Position numbers and translations under genes: made by a program | The notes under the pieces: generated by a model | What the model was told of the DNA's origin: nothing | What the model saw: the letters and a program-made list of their open reading frames with translations, nothing else | Databases searched by the model: none | Source: Achromobacter sp. RTa | Lineage (GTDB): Bacteria; Pseudomonadota; Gammaproteobacteria; Burkholderiales; Burkholderiaceae_B | Assembly (NCBI RefSeq): GCF_000757485.1 | Contig: NZ_JPYO01000037.1 | Location: 1 to 64,000, forward strand | Direction: 5' to 3' | DNA: 64,000 bases | Shown here: positions 17,093 to 28,503 of the stretch, one piece after another | Numbering within the stretch: the stretch's first letter is position 1 | Layout of the letters: every line of letters begins with the position of its first letter

Positions 17093-17877
17093 GCGTATCC
17101 CGCAACCCTATCGGCTCGCTGGGCGGCTGGGTGCGCACCCGGGTCTCGGGCCTCGGCTACTTCACCCGGTTCTTCGGCGCCATGCTGGCGCGCAGCGGCA
17201 TCGCGCTGTCGCGCCCCCGCCTGGTGTCGCAGCAGGTCCATTTCATCGGCAACTATTCGTTGCTGATCATCGCGGTGTCCGGCATGTTCGTGGGCTTCGT
17301 GCTGGGCCTGCAGGGCTATTACACGCTGAACCGCTACGGCTCGGAAGAGGCCCTGGGCCTGCTGGTAGCCTTGTCGCTGGTGCGCGAACTGGGGCCCGTC
17401 GTCACGGCGCTGCTGTTCGCCGGCCGCGCCGGCACCTCGCTCACGGCGGAAATCGGCCTCATGAAGGCGGGCGAACAGCTCGCGGCCATGGAAGTCATGG
17501 CCGTGGACCCGGTGCGACGCGTGCTCGTGCCGCGCCTGTGGGGCGGCATCATCGCCATGCCCATCCTGGCGGCGGTGTTCTCCATGGTGGGCATCCTCGG
17601 CGGCTGGGTGGTGGGCGTGGTCATGATCGGCGTGGACGCCGGCGCCTTCTGGTCGCAGATGCAAAATGGGGTGGACGTCTGGAAGGACGTCGCCAACGGC
17701 GTCATCAAGAGCCTGGTGTTCGGCGTCTCGGTGACGCTGGTCGCGCTTTACGAAGGCTGGCAGGCCAAGCCCACCCCCGAGGGCGTGGCCCGGGCCACCA
17801 CGCGCACCGTGGTCGTGGGCTCGCTGGCGGTGCTGGGGCTGGACTTCCTGCTCACCGCCTTGATGTTTGGAAATTGA
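17089..17877 (+). CDS. mlaE: Phospholipid ABC transporter permease MlaE
   Basis: 262-residue inner-membrane permease of the MlaE/YrbE family with five to six hydrophobic helices and the conserved LRELGPVVTALLFAGRAGT-like stretch around residues 98-116. Forms the MlaFEDB complex core. It starts by ATGA overlap with mlaF and is followed 12 bp later by mlaD. Confidence 0.95.
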   Translation: MSVSRNPIGSLGGWVRTRVSGLGYFTRFFGAMLARSGIALSRPRLVSQQVHFIGNYSLLIIAVSGMFVGFVLGLQGYYTLNRYGSEEALGLLVALSLVRELGPVVTALLFAGRAGTSLTAEIGLMKAGEQLAAMEVMAVDPVRRVLVPRLWGGIIAMPILAAVFSMVGILGGWVVGVVMIGVDAGAFWSQMQNGVDVWKDVANGVIKSLVFGVSVTLVALYEGWQAKPTPEGVARATTRTVVVGSLAVLGLDFLLTALMFGN

Positions 17878-17889
17878 TACGGATCGATC

Positions 17890-18387
17890 ATGTCACGCGA
17901 AAAAACCGATTTCTGGGTAGGCCTGTTCGTATTGCTGGGTGCGGTCGCGCTGGCGTTCCTGGCGTTGCGCGCCGGCAACTTGAGCACTTTTTCTTTCGCG
18001 CCGACCTATACGGTAACGGCCAACTTCGATAACGTAGGCGGCCTCAAGGTGCGCGCGCCCGTCAAGAGCGCCGGGGTCGTGGTGGGCCGGGTCGACGGCA
18101 TTTCGTTCGACGACAAGACCTTCCAGGCGATCGTATCGGTCAAGCTGGAAACGGCCTACCAGTTCCCCAAGGACACGTCGGCGTCCATCCTGACGTCCGG
18201 GCTGCTGGGCGAACAGTACCTGGGCCTGACCGCGGGCAGCGAAGAGGAGAATTTTGCCGACGGCGGAAAGATCCGCTACACGCAGAGCGCCGTCGTCCTT
18301 GAACAGCTGATCAGCCAGTTCCTGTATGGATCGGCGGAAAAGCAGGGCACGAATTCGCCGGAGCCCGCCGCGAAGACGCCCGATTGA
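17890..18387 (+). CDS. mlaD: Mla periplasmic MCE-domain protein MlaD
   Basis: 165 residues: one N-terminal membrane helix (about 10-29) then a single MCE domain (about 38-115) with YTVTANFDNVGGLKVRAPV and GLLGEQYLGL motifs. MlaD forms the hexameric periplasmic ring that hands lipids between MlaC and MlaE. The tail after residue 140 is short and polar. It lies in the operon between mlaE and mlaA. Confidence 0.95.
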   Translation: MSREKTDFWVGLFVLLGAVALAFLALRAGNLSTFSFAPTYTVTANFDNVGGLKVRAPVKSAGVVVGRVDGISFDDKTFQAIVSVKLETAYQFPKDTSASILTSGLLGEQYLGLTAGSEEENFADGGKIRYTQSAVVLEQLISQFLYGSAEKQGTNSPEPAAKTPD

Positions 18388-18470
18388 TTGAAGATTCTGC
18401 GAAAGACGCGGTAACAGGCGAGGTCCGCGTACGCAATATCATAAGAATTATGGATAGGGATGCCCTGATC

Positions 18471-19280
18471 ATGAAGAAGAAAGCGATTTCCCGGATTGCC
18501 ACTGTCGCAGCGGCTGGCGCGCTGATGGCCGGCTGCGCCGCACCGCAGAACCCGGATCCCCGCGACCCCTGGGAAGGCTTCAACCGCGGCATCTACAAGT
18601 TCAACGACACGGTCGACCGCGCCGTGTTCAAGCCCGTCGCGCAGGCGTATACCTTTGTCACGCCGGAGCCGGTGCGCAGTTGCGTGCACAATATTTTCAG
18701 CAACGTCGGCGACCTCTGGTCCGGCACCAACAGCTTCCTGCAGGGCCGGGGCCACGACTTCGTCAACACGCTCGGCCGCTTCCTGTTCAACACCACCATG
18801 GGCGTGGGCGGCTGCTTCGACGTCGCCTCGGCCAATGGCGCGCGCCGGATCCCGAACGACTTCGGCACGACGCTGGGCGTGTGGGGTTTCGGCCAGGGCC
18901 CGTACCTGGTGCTGCCGTTCTTCGGCTCGTCCACCGTGCGCGACGGCGCCGGCCTGATAGGCGACTACGCGGGCACCACCTACGGATACATGGGCGTGGA
19001 CGCGATCGACAACGTCCGCCTGCGCAATTCGCTCTGGGGCCTGCGCGTGGTCGATACGCGCGCCAGCCTCCTGGACGCAACCGACACGGTCGACCGCGTG
19101 GCGCTCGACCCGTACAGCTTCGTCCGCGACGCCTATCTGCAACGCCGCGCCGCCATGGTGCTCGGCCAGAAGGTGGATGACGAGGCCTCGCTGCCCAACT
19201 ACGAAGACGACGAGGACGCCGCCGCTCCCGCCGCGCCTGCCACCCCCGCCGCGCCCGCGCCGCAACCCGCGGCCAAATAA
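18471..19280 (+). CDS. mlaA: Outer-membrane lipoprotein MlaA (VacJ)
   Basis: Outer-membrane lipoprotein that removes phospholipids from the outer leaflet and passes them to MlaC. The 269-residue product has a lipoprotein signal ending LMAGC, with Cys22 the lipidated residue, then the MlaA core with DPWEGFNRGIYKFND, GRFLFNTTMGVGG and DFGTTLG(V)WG motifs. It ends in an Ala/Pro-rich tail. ATG 18471 puts the lipobox at the right distance; in-frame starts at 18450 and 18384 would spoil it. Confidence 0.94.
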   Translation: MKKKAISRIATVAAAGALMAGCAAPQNPDPRDPWEGFNRGIYKFNDTVDRAVFKPVAQAYTFVTPEPVRSCVHNIFSNVGDLWSGTNSFLQGRGHDFVNTLGRFLFNTTMGVGGCFDVASANGARRIPNDFGTTLGVWGFGQGPYLVLPFFGSSTVRDGAGLIGDYAGTTYGYMGVDAIDNVRLRNSLWGLRVVDTRASLLDATDTVDRVALDPYSFVRDAYLQRRAAMVLGQKVDDEASLPNYEDDEDAAAPAAPATPAAPAPQPAAK

Positions 19281-19319
19281 GCGGCGGGATCGCGCCATCA
19301 GTACCAGTAAGGAGTTTTG

Positions 19320-19946
19320 ATGCAAGTTTCTTTTGTTTCCCTGCTGCAGCGGCTGGCTTTCGCAAGCCTCCTGGGGCTGGCCGCCGCCGCCGCGCAGGCC
19401 AAGCCCGATCCCAACGGCCCTCCGGACCAATTCGTGCTGGCCGCGGCCAATGAAACCCTCGATGTGCTCAAGGCCGACGGCGCCGTCAAGGCCGGAAACA
19501 CCGCCCGCATCAACGAGGTCGTCAACGCGCACATCCTGCCCTACGTCGATTTCCAGAAGACGACGCGGCTGGCGGCCGGCCGCTACTGGCGCCAGGCCAA
19601 CGAGCAGCAAAAGACGGCCCTGGCCGAAGCCTTCCGCGGCACGCTGGTGCGCACTTATAGCGGCGCGCTGACCCGGGTCACGCCCAGCACCACCATCCGC
19701 ACGCTGCCGTTCCGCGGCGATCCCAAGGCCGACGACGTCGTCGTCCGCACGCTCATCAGCCAGTCCAACGGCCAGCCGACGGGCGTCGACTACCGCCTTG
19801 AAAAGACCCCCCAGGGCTGGAAGATCTACGACATGAACGTGGAAGGCATCTGGCTGATCGAGAACTACCGCAACCAGTTCGCCCAGCAGATCAACCAGAA
19901 CGGCATCGACGGCCTGATCGACGCGCTGAACCAGCGCAACAAGTGA
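19320..19946 (+). CDS. mlaC: Periplasmic phospholipid carrier MlaC
   Basis: 208 residues with a signal peptide (cleavage after AAAAQA) and the MlaC/Ttg2D fold: an N-terminal helical part with PYVDFQKTTRLAAGRYWR, then TLVRTYSGAL and a beta-sheet with VDYRLEKTPQGWKIYDMNVEG. MlaC ferries phospholipid across the periplasm between MlaA and MlaFEDB. AAGGAG lies five bases before ATG 19320. The operon ends here at a terminator; no mlaB follows. Confidence 0.95.
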   Translation: MQVSFVSLLQRLAFASLLGLAAAAAQAKPDPNGPPDQFVLAAANETLDVLKADGAVKAGNTARINEVVNAHILPYVDFQKTTRLAAGRYWRQANEQQKTALAEAFRGTLVRTYSGALTRVTPSTTIRTLPFRGDPKADDVVVRTLISQSNGQPTGVDYRLEKTPQGWKIYDMNVEGIWLIENYRNQFAQQINQNGIDGLIDALNQRNK

Positions 19947-19964
19947 TTCCCGTCCAGGCTGCCC

Positions 19965-20005
19965 CGGCCCGGCGCGCCTCTTGAGGCCCGCCGGGCCGTT
20001 CATTT
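19965..20005 (+). terminator. mla operon terminator
   Basis: A 10-bp stem CGGCCCGGCG/CGCCGGGCCG with a 14-nt loop, followed by TTCATTT, 18 bp past the mlaC stop. Confidence 0.6.
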
Positions 20006-20116
20006 CGGGGACGGATAACCTGCCCACCCGCACGGGCGCCAGGGGCATCGCCCTTTCCCGTCCCGGCGCGCTTATATAATGAGCGATTCGCTCTTTTCGG
20101 GCCACTTCCCCCCGTC

Positions 20117-20925
<809 letters not shown>

Positions 20926-20929
<4 letters not shown>

Positions 20930-21738
20930 CCCAGCCCGCAGCGACCGCCAGCCAGCCGCTGGTGCACCCCCGCCTGGACGCGGGCTCCGGCTTTCCCACC
21001 CTGCTGCGCAAGGAATTGATGCGCTTCTGGAAGGTCAGTTTCCAGACGATCGCCGCGCCGGTGATCACGGCGCTGCTGTACCTGCTGGTCTTCGCGCACG
21101 TGCTGGAAGGGCGCGTCATGGTGTATGGCAGCGTGCCCTACACGGCGTTCCTGATCCCCGGGCTCATGATGATGAGCATGCTGCAGAACGCGTTCGCCAA
21201 CCCCTCGTCGTCGCTCATCCAGAGCCGCATCACGGGCAACCTGGTATTCATGCTGCTGCCGCCGCTGTCGCACCGCGACATCTTCGCCGCCTACGTGCTG
21301 GCCGCGATCGTGCGCGGCCTCGCGGTCGGCCTGTGCGTCTGGGTGGTGGCGCTGTTCTTCGTGTCGCTGGTGCCGTCGCACCCGCTGTGGCTTGCCGTGT
21401 TCGCCGTGCTGGCCTGCGGCATCATGGGCGTGCTGGGCCTCATCGCTGGCCTTTGGTCCGAGAAATTCGACCAGCTCGCCGCCTTCCAGAACTTCCTGAT
21501 CATGCCGGCGACCTTCCTGTCCGGCGTGTTCTATTCCATCCACACGCTTCCCGCCTTCTGGCAGAGCGTGTCCCACTGGAACCCCATCTTCTACACCATC
21601 GACGGTTTCCGCTACGGATTCTTCTCGGTGTCGGACGTCTCCCCGTGGCGCAGCCTGGCGGTGGTGACGGGGGTGTTCCTCGCGCTATCGCTCTACGCGC
21701 TGCGGCTCCTGGCCAGCGGCTACAAACTCAGGAATTGA
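20926..21738 (+). CDS. ABC-2 type transporter permease (YadH-like)
   Basis: 270 residues with six hydrophobic helices and the ABC-2 membrane signature around AGLWSEKFDQLAAFQNF and LPATFLSGVFYS-like stretches. It partners with the preceding ATPase to form an exporter of unknown substrate. The start overlaps the ATPase stop. The downstream BolA gene follows after 5 bp. Confidence 0.92.
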
Positions 21739-21743
21739 CGTCC

Positions 21744-21989
21744 ATGCTTCCCACTCCCGCGCAAGTCCGCCAATACATCGCGGACGGCCTGCCCTGTGAA
21801 CATCTCGACGTGCAAGGCGACGGCTCGCATTTCGACGCGGTCATCGTCAGCGCCGCCTTCGAAGGCAAGCGCCTCATCCAGCGCCATCAACTGGTCTATG
21901 CCGCATTGGGCGACCGCATGAAGGCCGAGATCCATGCGCTCTCCATGCGCACCCTGACGCCCGACGAATACCGGCAGGCGGGCCAATGA
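21744..21989 (+). CDS. ibaG: BolA/IbaG family protein
   Basis: 81 residues, the length of IbaG (YrbA), a BolA-family partner of monothiol glutaredoxin in iron-sulfur metabolism. The conserved core is seen in [21 protein letters not shown] (helix-turn with His) and a C-terminal [12 protein letters not shown]. Position between a mla/ABC block and murA matches yrbA in enteric bacteria. It overlaps the murA start. Confidence 0.9.
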   Translation: MLPTPAQVRQYIADGLPCEHLDVQGDGSHFDAVIVSAAFEGKRLIQRHQLVYAALGDRMKAEIHALSMRTLTPDEYRQAGQ

Positions 21990-23257
21990 TGGACAAGCTA
22001 CGCATCACCGGGGGCTCGCCGCTGCATGGCGAGATCTCCATTTCCGGCGCCAAGAACTCGGCCCTGCCGATCCTCTGCGCAAGCCTCCTGACGGCCGATA
22101 CGCTGACCCTGTCCAACGTCCCCCACCTGAACGACACGGCCACCATGCTGCGCCTGCTCGGCCAGATGGACGTGCACGCGCAGCGCGGCAAGGACGGCGT
22201 CGTCACCCTGCGGGCCGACAAGGTCGGCAAGCTGGAAGCCCCGTACGAGCTGGTCAAGACCATGCGCGCCTCCATCCTGGTGCTGGGCCCGCTGGTCGCG
22301 CGCTTCGGCGAGGCCCGCGTCAGCCTGCCCGGCGGCTGCAGCATCGGCCAGCGCCCCGTGGACCAGCACATCAAGGGCCTGGCGGCGCTGGGCGCGGAAA
22401 TCAGCATCGAGCACGGCTTCGTGGTGGCGCGGGCCAAGCGCCTGAAGGGCGCCTCGGTCCGCACCGACATGGTCACCGTCACGGGCACCGAGAACCTGCT
22501 GATGGCCGCCGTGCTGGCCGAGGGCCAGACGGTGCTGGAGAACGCCGCCTGCGAACCCGAAGTGGTGGACCTGGCTGAATTGCTCATCAAGATGGGCGCG
22601 CGCATCCAAGGCCACGGCACCAGCCGCATAGTGATCGACGGCGTGGAGCGCCTGCACGGCGCCGAACACCGCGTCATCTCCGACCGCATCGAGGCCGGCA
22701 CCTTCCTGTGCGCCGTGGGCGCGGCGGGCGGCGACATCGTCCTGCGCAACACCGACGCCGGCATTCTCGGCGCCACCCTGGACAAGCTGGTCGAAGCCGG
22801 ACTCACCATCGAAACCGGCCCCGACTGGATCCGCGGCGCCATGTCCTCGCGCCCCCGCGCCGTGGGATTCCGTACGCAGGAATACCCGGGCTTCGCCACC
22901 GACATGCAGGCCCAGGTCATGGCCCTGAACACCGTGGCCGAGGGCACCTCGGTCATCGAGGAAACGATCTTCGAGAACCGCTACATGCACGTGCAGGAGC
23001 TGCGCCGCATGGGCGCGGACATCGGCATCGACGGCCACACCGCCACCGTGCGCGGCGTGCGGCGCCTGTCGGGCGCCACCGTCATGGCCACCGACCTGCG
23101 CGCCTCGGCCAGCCTGGTCATCGCCGGCCTGGCCGCCGAGGGCGAAACCCTGGTCGACCGCATCTACCATCTGGACCGCGGCTACGACCGCATGGAACTG
23201 AAGCTGCGCGCCCTGGGCGCCGACATCCAACGCGTCAGCGGCAAGGAGAATGCTTGA
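21986..23257 (+). CDS. murA: UDP-N-acetylglucosamine 1-carboxyvinyltransferase MurA
   Basis: First committed step of peptidoglycan synthesis: transfers enolpyruvate from PEP to UDP-GlcNAc. 423 residues, standard size. K23-N24 in SGAKNSALP and catalytic Cys118 in [12 protein letters not shown] are present; Cys118 is the fosfomycin target, so the enzyme should be sensitive. Start at 21986 (MMDKL) or 21989; both overlap the ibaG stop. It shares an A with the hisG start. Confidence 0.97.
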   Translation: MMDKLRITGGSPLHGEISISGAKNSALPILCASLLTADTLTLSNVPHLNDTATMLRLLGQMDVHAQRGKDGVVTLRADKVGKLEAPYELVKTMRASILVLGPLVARFGEARVSLPGGCSIGQRPVDQHIKGLAALGAEISIEHGFVVARAKRLKGASVRTDMVTVTGTENLLMAAVLAEGQTVLENAACEPEVVDLAELLIKMGARIQGHGTSRIVIDGVERLHGAEHRVISDRIEAGTFLCAVGAAGGDIVLRNTDAGILGATLDKLVEAGLTIETGPDWIRGAMSSRPRAVGFRTQEYPGFATDMQAQVMALNTVAEGTSVIEETIFENRYMHVQELRRMGADIGIDGHTATVRGVRRLSGATVMATDLRASASLVIAGLAAEGETLVDRIYHLDRGYDRMELKLRALGADIQRVSGKENA

Positions 23258-23928
23258 TGAGCGAGACGACCACGCCCCTGACCCTGGCGTTGTCCAAAGG
23301 GCGGATCTTCGAGGAAACCATGCCCCTGCTGGCCGAGGCCGGCATCGAGGTCCCCGAGAACCCCGAAAGCTCGCGCAAGCTGATCCTGCCCACCAGCGAT
23401 CCCGGCCTGCGCCTGATCATCGTGCGGGCCTCGGACGTGCCCACCTACGTGCAGTACGGCGCGGCCGACATCGGCATCGCGGGCAAGGACGTGCTGATCG
23501 AGCACGCCAAGGAGCAGCCCGGCGGCCTGTACCAGCCCATCGACCTGAACATCGCCAAGTGCCGCCTGGCCGTGGCGGCACGCAAGGGCTTCGACTACGA
23601 AGGCGCGGTGCACCAGGGCGCGCGGCTGCGGGTGGCCACCAAGTATGTGCATTCAGCCCGTGAACACTTTGCGTCCAAGGGCGTGTACGTAGACATCATC
23701 AAGCTGTATGGTTCGATGGAGCTGGCGCCGCTTGTCGGCCTGGCCGATTGCATCGTGGACCTGGTTTCCACGGGCGGCACGCTGCGCGCCAACGACCTGG
23801 TCGCCGTGGAAGACATCATGCCCATCTCGTCGCGCCTGATCGTCAACCAGGCTGCGCTGAAGACCCGTGGCGCCCGCCTGCAACCCCTGCTGGACGCTTT
23901 CGAAAGAGCCGCTGCCCGCAACGCCTGA
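23257..23928 (+). CDS. hisG: ATP phosphoribosyltransferase HisG (short form)
   Basis: First step of histidine biosynthesis: ATP plus PRPP to phosphoribosyl-ATP. 223 residues, so it is the short form (HisGS), which lacks the C-terminal regulatory domain and needs HisZ, not present here. N-terminal [14 protein letters not shown] and the PRPP-binding [15 protein letters not shown] are clear. AAGGAG precedes the ATG, which overlaps the murA stop. Confidence 0.97.
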   Translation: MSETTTPLTLALSKGRIFEETMPLLAEAGIEVPENPESSRKLILPTSDPGLRLIIVRASDVPTYVQYGAADIGIAGKDVLIEHAKEQPGGLYQPIDLNIAKCRLAVAARKGFDYEGAVHQGARLRVATKYVHSAREHFASKGVYVDIIKLYGSMELAPLVGLADCIVDLVSTGGTLRANDLVAVEDIMPISSRLIVNQAALKTRGARLQPLLDAFERAAARNA

Positions 23929-23981
23929 CCCCCGCCCGCCGCGACGCCGCGGCGGCCGTTACCTGCTTGCCCCATGACGCC

Positions 23982-25286
23982 ATGGCCCTGATCAATCGTC
24001 TCGACTCCCGCGATCCCGGATTCCAATCCGCCCTGTCCAAGCTGCTGGCCTTCGAGGCCACCGAGGACGAGTCCATCGACCGCGCCGCGGCCGGCATCCT
24101 GGCGGACGTGCGCGCCCGCGGCGACGCCGCCCTGGTGGAATACACGCAGCGCTTCGACCGCATGCCCGGCGCGTCGGCCGAAACGCTGGAGATCCCCAAG
24201 GCGGACTGGCATGCCGCCCTGGCCGCGCTGCCGGCCGCCCAGCGCAACGCGCTGGAGGCCGCCGCCGACCGCGTGCGCAGCTACCACGAACGCCAGCGCG
24301 CCGAGACCTGGACCTACACCGAGCCGGACGGCACGATGCTGGGCCAGCAAGTGACCCCGCTGGACCGCGTGGGCCTGTACGTGCCCGGCGGCAAGGCCGC
24401 CTACCCGTCGTCGGTGCTGATGAACGCCATCCCGGCCAAGGTCGCCGGCGTGCAGGACCTGATCATGGTCACGCCCACGCCCGACGGCGTGCGCAACCCC
24501 ATCGTCCTGGCCGCGGCCGCCATCGGCGGCGTGGACCGCGTGTTCGCCATCGGCGGCGCGCAGGCCGTGGGCGCGCTGGCCTACGGCACGGCCACCGTGC
24601 CGGCCGTCGACAAGATCGTCGGCCCCGGCAACGCCTACGTCGCCGCCGCCAAGCGCCGCGTGTTCGGCGTGGTCGGCATCGACATGATCGCCGGCCCCAG
24701 CGAAATCCTGGTCATCTGCGACGGCAAGACGCCGGCCGACTGGATCGCCATGGACCTGTTCTCGCAGGCCGAGCACGACGAGCTTGCGCAGTCCATCCTG
24801 CTGTGCCCGGACGCCGCCTTCATCGAAGAGGTCCAGGCCGCCATCGAACGCCTGCTGCCCACGATGCCGCGCGCCGACATCCTGCGGACCAGCCTGGCGA
24901 ACCGCGGCGCGCTGATCCTGGTCCGGAGCCTGGAAGAAGCGTGCAGCATCGCCAACGACATCGCGCCCGAGCACCTGGAGATCTCCACCGAGCAGCCCGA
25001 GAAATGGACGGCGCAGATCCGCCACGCCGGCGCGATCTTCATGGGACGCTTCAGCTCCGAGGCCTTGGGCGACTACTGCGCCGGGCCGAACCACGTGCTG
25101 CCGACCTCGCGCACGGCCCGCTTTTCGTCGCCGCTGGGCGTCTACGACTTCCAGAAGCGCTCCAGCCTGATCCAGGTCTCGCACCAGGGCGCGCAGACCC
25201 TGGGCCGCATCGCCGCCGAGCTGGCGCTGGGCGAGGGCCTGCAGGCGCACGCCGCCAGCGCCCAGTACCGGGTCGACAAGCCATGA
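23982..25286 (+). CDS. hisD: Histidinol dehydrogenase HisD
   Basis: Final two oxidations of histidine biosynthesis (histidinol to histidine, NAD and zinc dependent). 434 residues, full length. Visible: [52 protein letters not shown] (zinc ligands Gln and His) and AGPNHVLPT. It lies 53 bp after hisG and overlaps hisC (ATGA). Confidence 0.97.
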   Translation: MALINRLDSRDPGFQSALSKLLAFEATEDESIDRAAAGILADVRARGDAALVEYTQRFDRMPGASAETLEIPKADWHAALAALPAAQRNALEAAADRVRSYHERQRAETWTYTEPDGTMLGQQVTPLDRVGLYVPGGKAAYPSSVLMNAIPAKVAGVQDLIMVTPTPDGVRNPIVLAAAAIGGVDRVFAIGGAQAVGALAYGTATVPAVDKIVGPGNAYVAAAKRRVFGVVGIDMIAGPSEILVICDGKTPADWIAMDLFSQAEHDELAQSILLCPDAAFIEEVQAAIERLLPTMPRADILRTSLANRGALILVRSLEEACSIANDIAPEHLEISTEQPEKWTAQIRHAGAIFMGRFSSEALGDYCAGPNHVLPTSRTARFSSPLGVYDFQKRSSLIQVSHQGAQTLGRIAAELALGEGLQAHAASAQYRVDKP

Positions 25287-26389
25287 GCCCTGCCCCGGCG
25301 GAAAGCATCGCCGGCCGCATCGCCGGCACGGTCCGGGCGGACATCCGCGAGCTGGCCGCCTACCCCGTGGCGCATGCCGACGGCTGCATCAAGCTGGACG
25401 CCATGGAATGCCCCTACGAACTGCCGGAAGCGGTTCGCGAGGACATCGCCCGCGCCGTGCGCGATACTCCGCTGAACCGCTATCCCGCCGCCGACCTTTC
25501 GGCGCTGAAACGGGCCATCAAGACGGCCTTCGGCGTTCCGGAGGCGGCGGACGTGCTGTTCGGCAACGGCTCGGACGAACTCATCCACCTCGTCGTGCAG
25601 GCCTGCTGCAACCCCGGCGACACCGTGCTGTCGCCCTGGCCCTCGTTCGTGTATTTCGATATGGCGGCGCGTTTCGACCACGCCCGCTTCGTGGGCGTGC
25701 CGCTGACGGACGACCTGGAGCTCGACCTGCCGGCCATGCTGGCCGCCATTCGCGAACACCGGCCCAAGGTGGTCTTCCTGGCGGCGCCCAACAACCCCAC
25801 CGGGGGATTGTGGCCCGACGACGCGATCCAGGCCATCATCGCCGCCGCCCCCGGGCTGGTGGTGCTGGACGAGGCCTACCAGCCCTTCGCCGGCAGCACC
25901 TGGATGCCCCAGGTGCTGGACGCGCCCAACGTGGTCGTCATGCGCACGGTGTCCAAGATCGGCCTGGCCGGCCTGCGCTTCGGCTATCTGGCCGGCCATC
26001 CCTCCTGGGTCGCCGAACTGGACAAGGTCCGCCCGCCCTACAACCTGGACGTGCTCACCCAGGCGACCTTGATGGCCGTGCTGCGCCACAAGGCGGTGCT
26101 GGACGAACAGGCCGCCCGGCTGCGCGCGGACCGCGAACCGCTGGCGGCCGCCCTGGCCCGGCTGCCCGGCGTACGGGTATTCCCTTCCGCCGGAAACTTC
26201 GTTCTTGCCCGCTTTTCCGGCAAGCTGGACGGCAACGCCGTGCATCTCGCCCTGAAAACGCGCAAAATATTGATTCGCAACTTCTCCAACGCCCATCCGC
26301 TACTGGCCAACTGCCTGCGCATCTCGGTGGGCGCCCCGGCTGAAAACGCCGCCTTGCTCTCCGCCCTGCAAGAGATTTTGAGTGCTTAA
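25283..26389 (+). CDS. hisC: Histidinol-phosphate aminotransferase HisC
   Basis: PLP-dependent transamination of imidazole-acetol phosphate with glutamate. 368 residues, class I/II fold. Motifs: FGNGSDELI (97-), APNNPTGG (168-175), LDEAYQPF (195-202) and PLP Lys225 in [12 protein letters not shown]. Starts by overlap with the hisD stop. Confidence 0.96.
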   Translation: MSPAPAESIAGRIAGTVRADIRELAAYPVAHADGCIKLDAMECPYELPEAVREDIARAVRDTPLNRYPAADLSALKRAIKTAFGVPEAADVLFGNGSDELIHLVVQACCNPGDTVLSPWPSFVYFDMAARFDHARFVGVPLTDDLELDLPAMLAAIREHRPKVVFLAAPNNPTGGLWPDDAIQAIIAAAPGLVVLDEAYQPFAGSTWMPQVLDAPNVVVMRTVSKIGLAGLRFGYLAGHPSWVAELDKVRPPYNLDVLTQATLMAVLRHKAVLDEQAARLRADREPLAAALARLPGVRVFPSAGNFVLARFSGKLDGNAVHLALKTRKILIRNFSNAHPLLANCLRISVGAPAENAALLSALQEILSA

Positions 26390-26390
26390 C

Positions 26391-26978
26391 ATGCGTACCG
26401 CAGAGATCACCCGCAACACCAACGAAACCCGCATCCGCGTGGCCATCAACCTCGACGGCACCGGCAAGCAGACGATCGACACCGGCGTGCCCTTCCTGGA
26501 CCACATGCTGGACCAGATCGCCCGCCATGGCCTGATCGATCTCGACATCAAGGCCGAGGGCGACCTGCACATCGATGCGCACCACACGGTGGAAGACGTG
26601 GGCATCACGCTGGGCATGGCCATCGCCAAGGCGGCCGGCACCAAGGCCGGCCTGCGCCGCTACGGCCATGCCTACGTGCCGCTGGACGAAGCCCTGTCGC
26701 GCGTGGTGGTGGACTTCTCGGGCCGGCCCGGCCTCGAGTACCACATCCCCTTCACCCGCGCCCGCATCGGCGATTTCGACGTGGACCTGACCCGCGAATT
26801 CTTCCAGGGCCTGGTCAACCACGCCCTGATCACGCTGCACATCGACAACCTGCGCGGCTTCAACGCCCACCATCAGGCGGAAACGGTGTTCAAGGCCTGT
26901 GGCCGCGCGCTGCGCATGGCCCTGGAAGTCGACCCCCGCATGGGCGACGTCGTGCCCTCCACCAAGGGCGTGCTGTAA
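26391..26978 (+). CDS. hisB: Imidazoleglycerol-phosphate dehydratase HisB
   Basis: Monofunctional dehydratase of histidine synthesis, 195 residues. The manganese-binding repeats are clear: [23 protein letters not shown] and NAHHQAET. There is no fused histidinol-phosphatase domain, unlike enteric HisB, so that step must come from a separate enzyme not seen here. ATG 26391 follows the hisC stop by 1 bp; a GTG at 26382 is possible. Confidence 0.96.
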   Translation: MRTAEITRNTNETRIRVAINLDGTGKQTIDTGVPFLDHMLDQIARHGLIDLDIKAEGDLHIDAHHTVEDVGITLGMAIAKAAGTKAGLRRYGHAYVPLDEALSRVVVDFSGRPGLEYHIPFTRARIGDFDVDLTREFFQGLVNHALITLHIDNLRGFNAHHQAETVFKACGRALRMALEVDPRMGDVVPSTKGVL

Positions 26979-27011
26979 CGTTCGCGATCCCACCGCTCCA
27001 GGCAGACAGAA

Positions 27012-27707
27012 GTGACCACTATCGCCATCGTCGACTACGGAATGGGCAATTTCCACTCCGTCGCCCGCGCCTTGAAGTACGCCGCTCCCGACGCGGACGT
27101 CCGCATCTGCAACCAGCCCCAGGAGATCGCCGCGGCCGACCGCGTCGTGTTTCCCGGGCAGGGCGCCATGGCGGACTGCATGCGCACCCTGAATGAATCC
27201 GGCCTGCGCGAAGCCGTCGTGCGCGCCGCGCGCGAAAAGCCCCTGCTGGGCGTTTGCGTGGGCGAACAGATGCTGTTCGATTCCAGCGAGGAAGGCGGCA
27301 CGTCCTGCCTGGGGCTGTTTCCCGGCGTCGTGCGCCGCTTTTCGGGCCCGCGCTTCGCGGACCCGCTCGCCGGCGACGGAGCCTGCCTGGCCGATACCGG
27401 CTCCGCGGGCCCGGCCGACACCAGCCCCGAGCGCCTCAAAGTGCCCCACATGGGATGGAACAAAGTCCGCCAGACGCGCTCTCATCCTATCTGGGCCGGC
27501 ATTCCGGACGAAACGCACTTCTATTTCGTCCATAGTTACTACGCCGACCCGGCGGATCCCGGCCTGACCGTTGGTGAAACCGATTATGGCCTCGCCTTTA
27601 CCTGCGCAGTGGCGGCAGCTAACATTTTCGCGGTGCAGTTTCACCCCGAAAAGAGCGCCGAGCACGGTTTGCGCCTGTATCGCAATTTTGTAGACTGGCA
27701 GCCGTAG
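27012..27707 (+). CDS. hisH: Imidazole glycerol phosphate synthase subunit HisH
   Basis: Glutaminase subunit that feeds ammonia to HisF. 231 residues, about 20-25 longer than usual because of an insert at about 112-142 (rich in G, A, D). Class I amidotransferase triad: Cys82 in LLGVCVGEQ, His211 and Glu213 in QFHPEKS. GTG start at 27012, right after AGACAGAA, with the family start VDYGMGN. Confidence 0.96.
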   Translation: MTTIAIVDYGMGNFHSVARALKYAAPDADVRICNQPQEIAAADRVVFPGQGAMADCMRTLNESGLREAVVRAAREKPLLGVCVGEQMLFDSSEEGGTSCLGLFPGVVRRFSGPRFADPLAGDGACLADTGSAGPADTSPERLKVPHMGWNKVRQTRSHPIWAGIPDETHFYFVHSYYADPADPGLTVGETDYGLAFTCAVAAANIFAVQFHPEKSAEHGLRLYRNFVDWQP

Positions 27708-27762
27708 GCCCTGGCCTGCGTCCGCCCGCCCATTCAACCCCTATATTTTCTCGCTGCCCACC

Positions 27763-28503
27763 ATGCTGCTGATCCCCGCCATCGATCTCAAAGACGGGCG
27801 CTGCGTGCGCCTGCGCCAGGGTGACCTGGACGATGCAACGGTGTTCTCCGAAGACCCCGCCGCCATGGCTTCCCGCTGGCTCGAGCAAGGCGCCCGCCGC
27901 CTGCACCTGGTCGACCTGAACGGCGCCGTTGCCGGCAAACCCAAGAACGAAGCCCCCATCAAGGCGATCCTCGACGCCGTGGGCGAAGACATCCCCGTGC
28001 AGATCGGCGGTGGCATTCGCGACCTCGACACCATCGAACGCTACCTCGACGCCGGCATTTCCTACGTGATCATCGGCACGGCCGCGGTCAAGAATCCAGG
28101 CTTCCTGCAAGACGCCTGCGGCGCCTTCCCGGGCCAGATCATCGTCGGCCTGGACGCCCGCGACGGCAAGATCGCAACCGACGGCTGGAGCAAGCTGACG
28201 CGCCACGACGTGCTGGACCTGGCCAAGAAGTTCGAGGACTACGGCTGCGAGGCCATCATCTACACCGATATCGGCCGCGACGGCATGCTGTCGGGCGTCA
28301 ACGTCGAAGCCACGGTCCGGCTGGCCCAGCACGTGCGCATCCCCGTCTACGCCTCGGGCGGCATCGCCGGCATCCAGGACATCGAAGCGCTGTGCGCCGT
28401 CGAGGAAGAGGGCGTCGAAGGCGCCATCCTGGGCCGCAGCATCTACGAAGGCACGCTCGACTTCCAGTCGGCGCAGGCCCGCGCCGACGAATTGGCAAAA
28501 TGA
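27763..28503 (+). CDS. hisA: ProFAR isomerase HisA
   Basis: 1-(5-phosphoribosyl)-5-[(5-phosphoribosylamino)methylideneamino]imidazole-4-carboxamide isomerase, a TIM-barrel Amadori isomerase. 246 residues. Asp8 in [14 protein letters not shown] is the general base; [19 protein letters not shown] (second catalytic Asp) and YASGGIAG phosphate loops follow. Overlaps hisF (ATGA). Confidence 0.97.
   Translation: MLLIPAIDLKDGRCVRLRQGDLDDATVFSEDPAAMASRWLEQGARRLHLVDLNGAVAGKPKNEAPIKAILDAVGEDIPVQIGGGIRDLDTIERYLDAGISYVIIGTAAVKNPGFLQDACGAFPGQIIVGLDARDGKIATDGWSKLTRHDVLDLAKKFEDYGCEAIIYTDIGRDGMLSGVNVEATVRLAQHVRIPVYASGGIAGIQDIEALCAVEEEGVEGAILGRSIYEGTLDFQSAQARADELAK

Noticed and set aside
20081-20097. GAGCGATTCGCTC hairpin with TTTT as a terminator before the ABC gene
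   Set aside because: The stem is only 5 bp and lies between a -10 box and the start codon, so it is more likely chance or leader structure.
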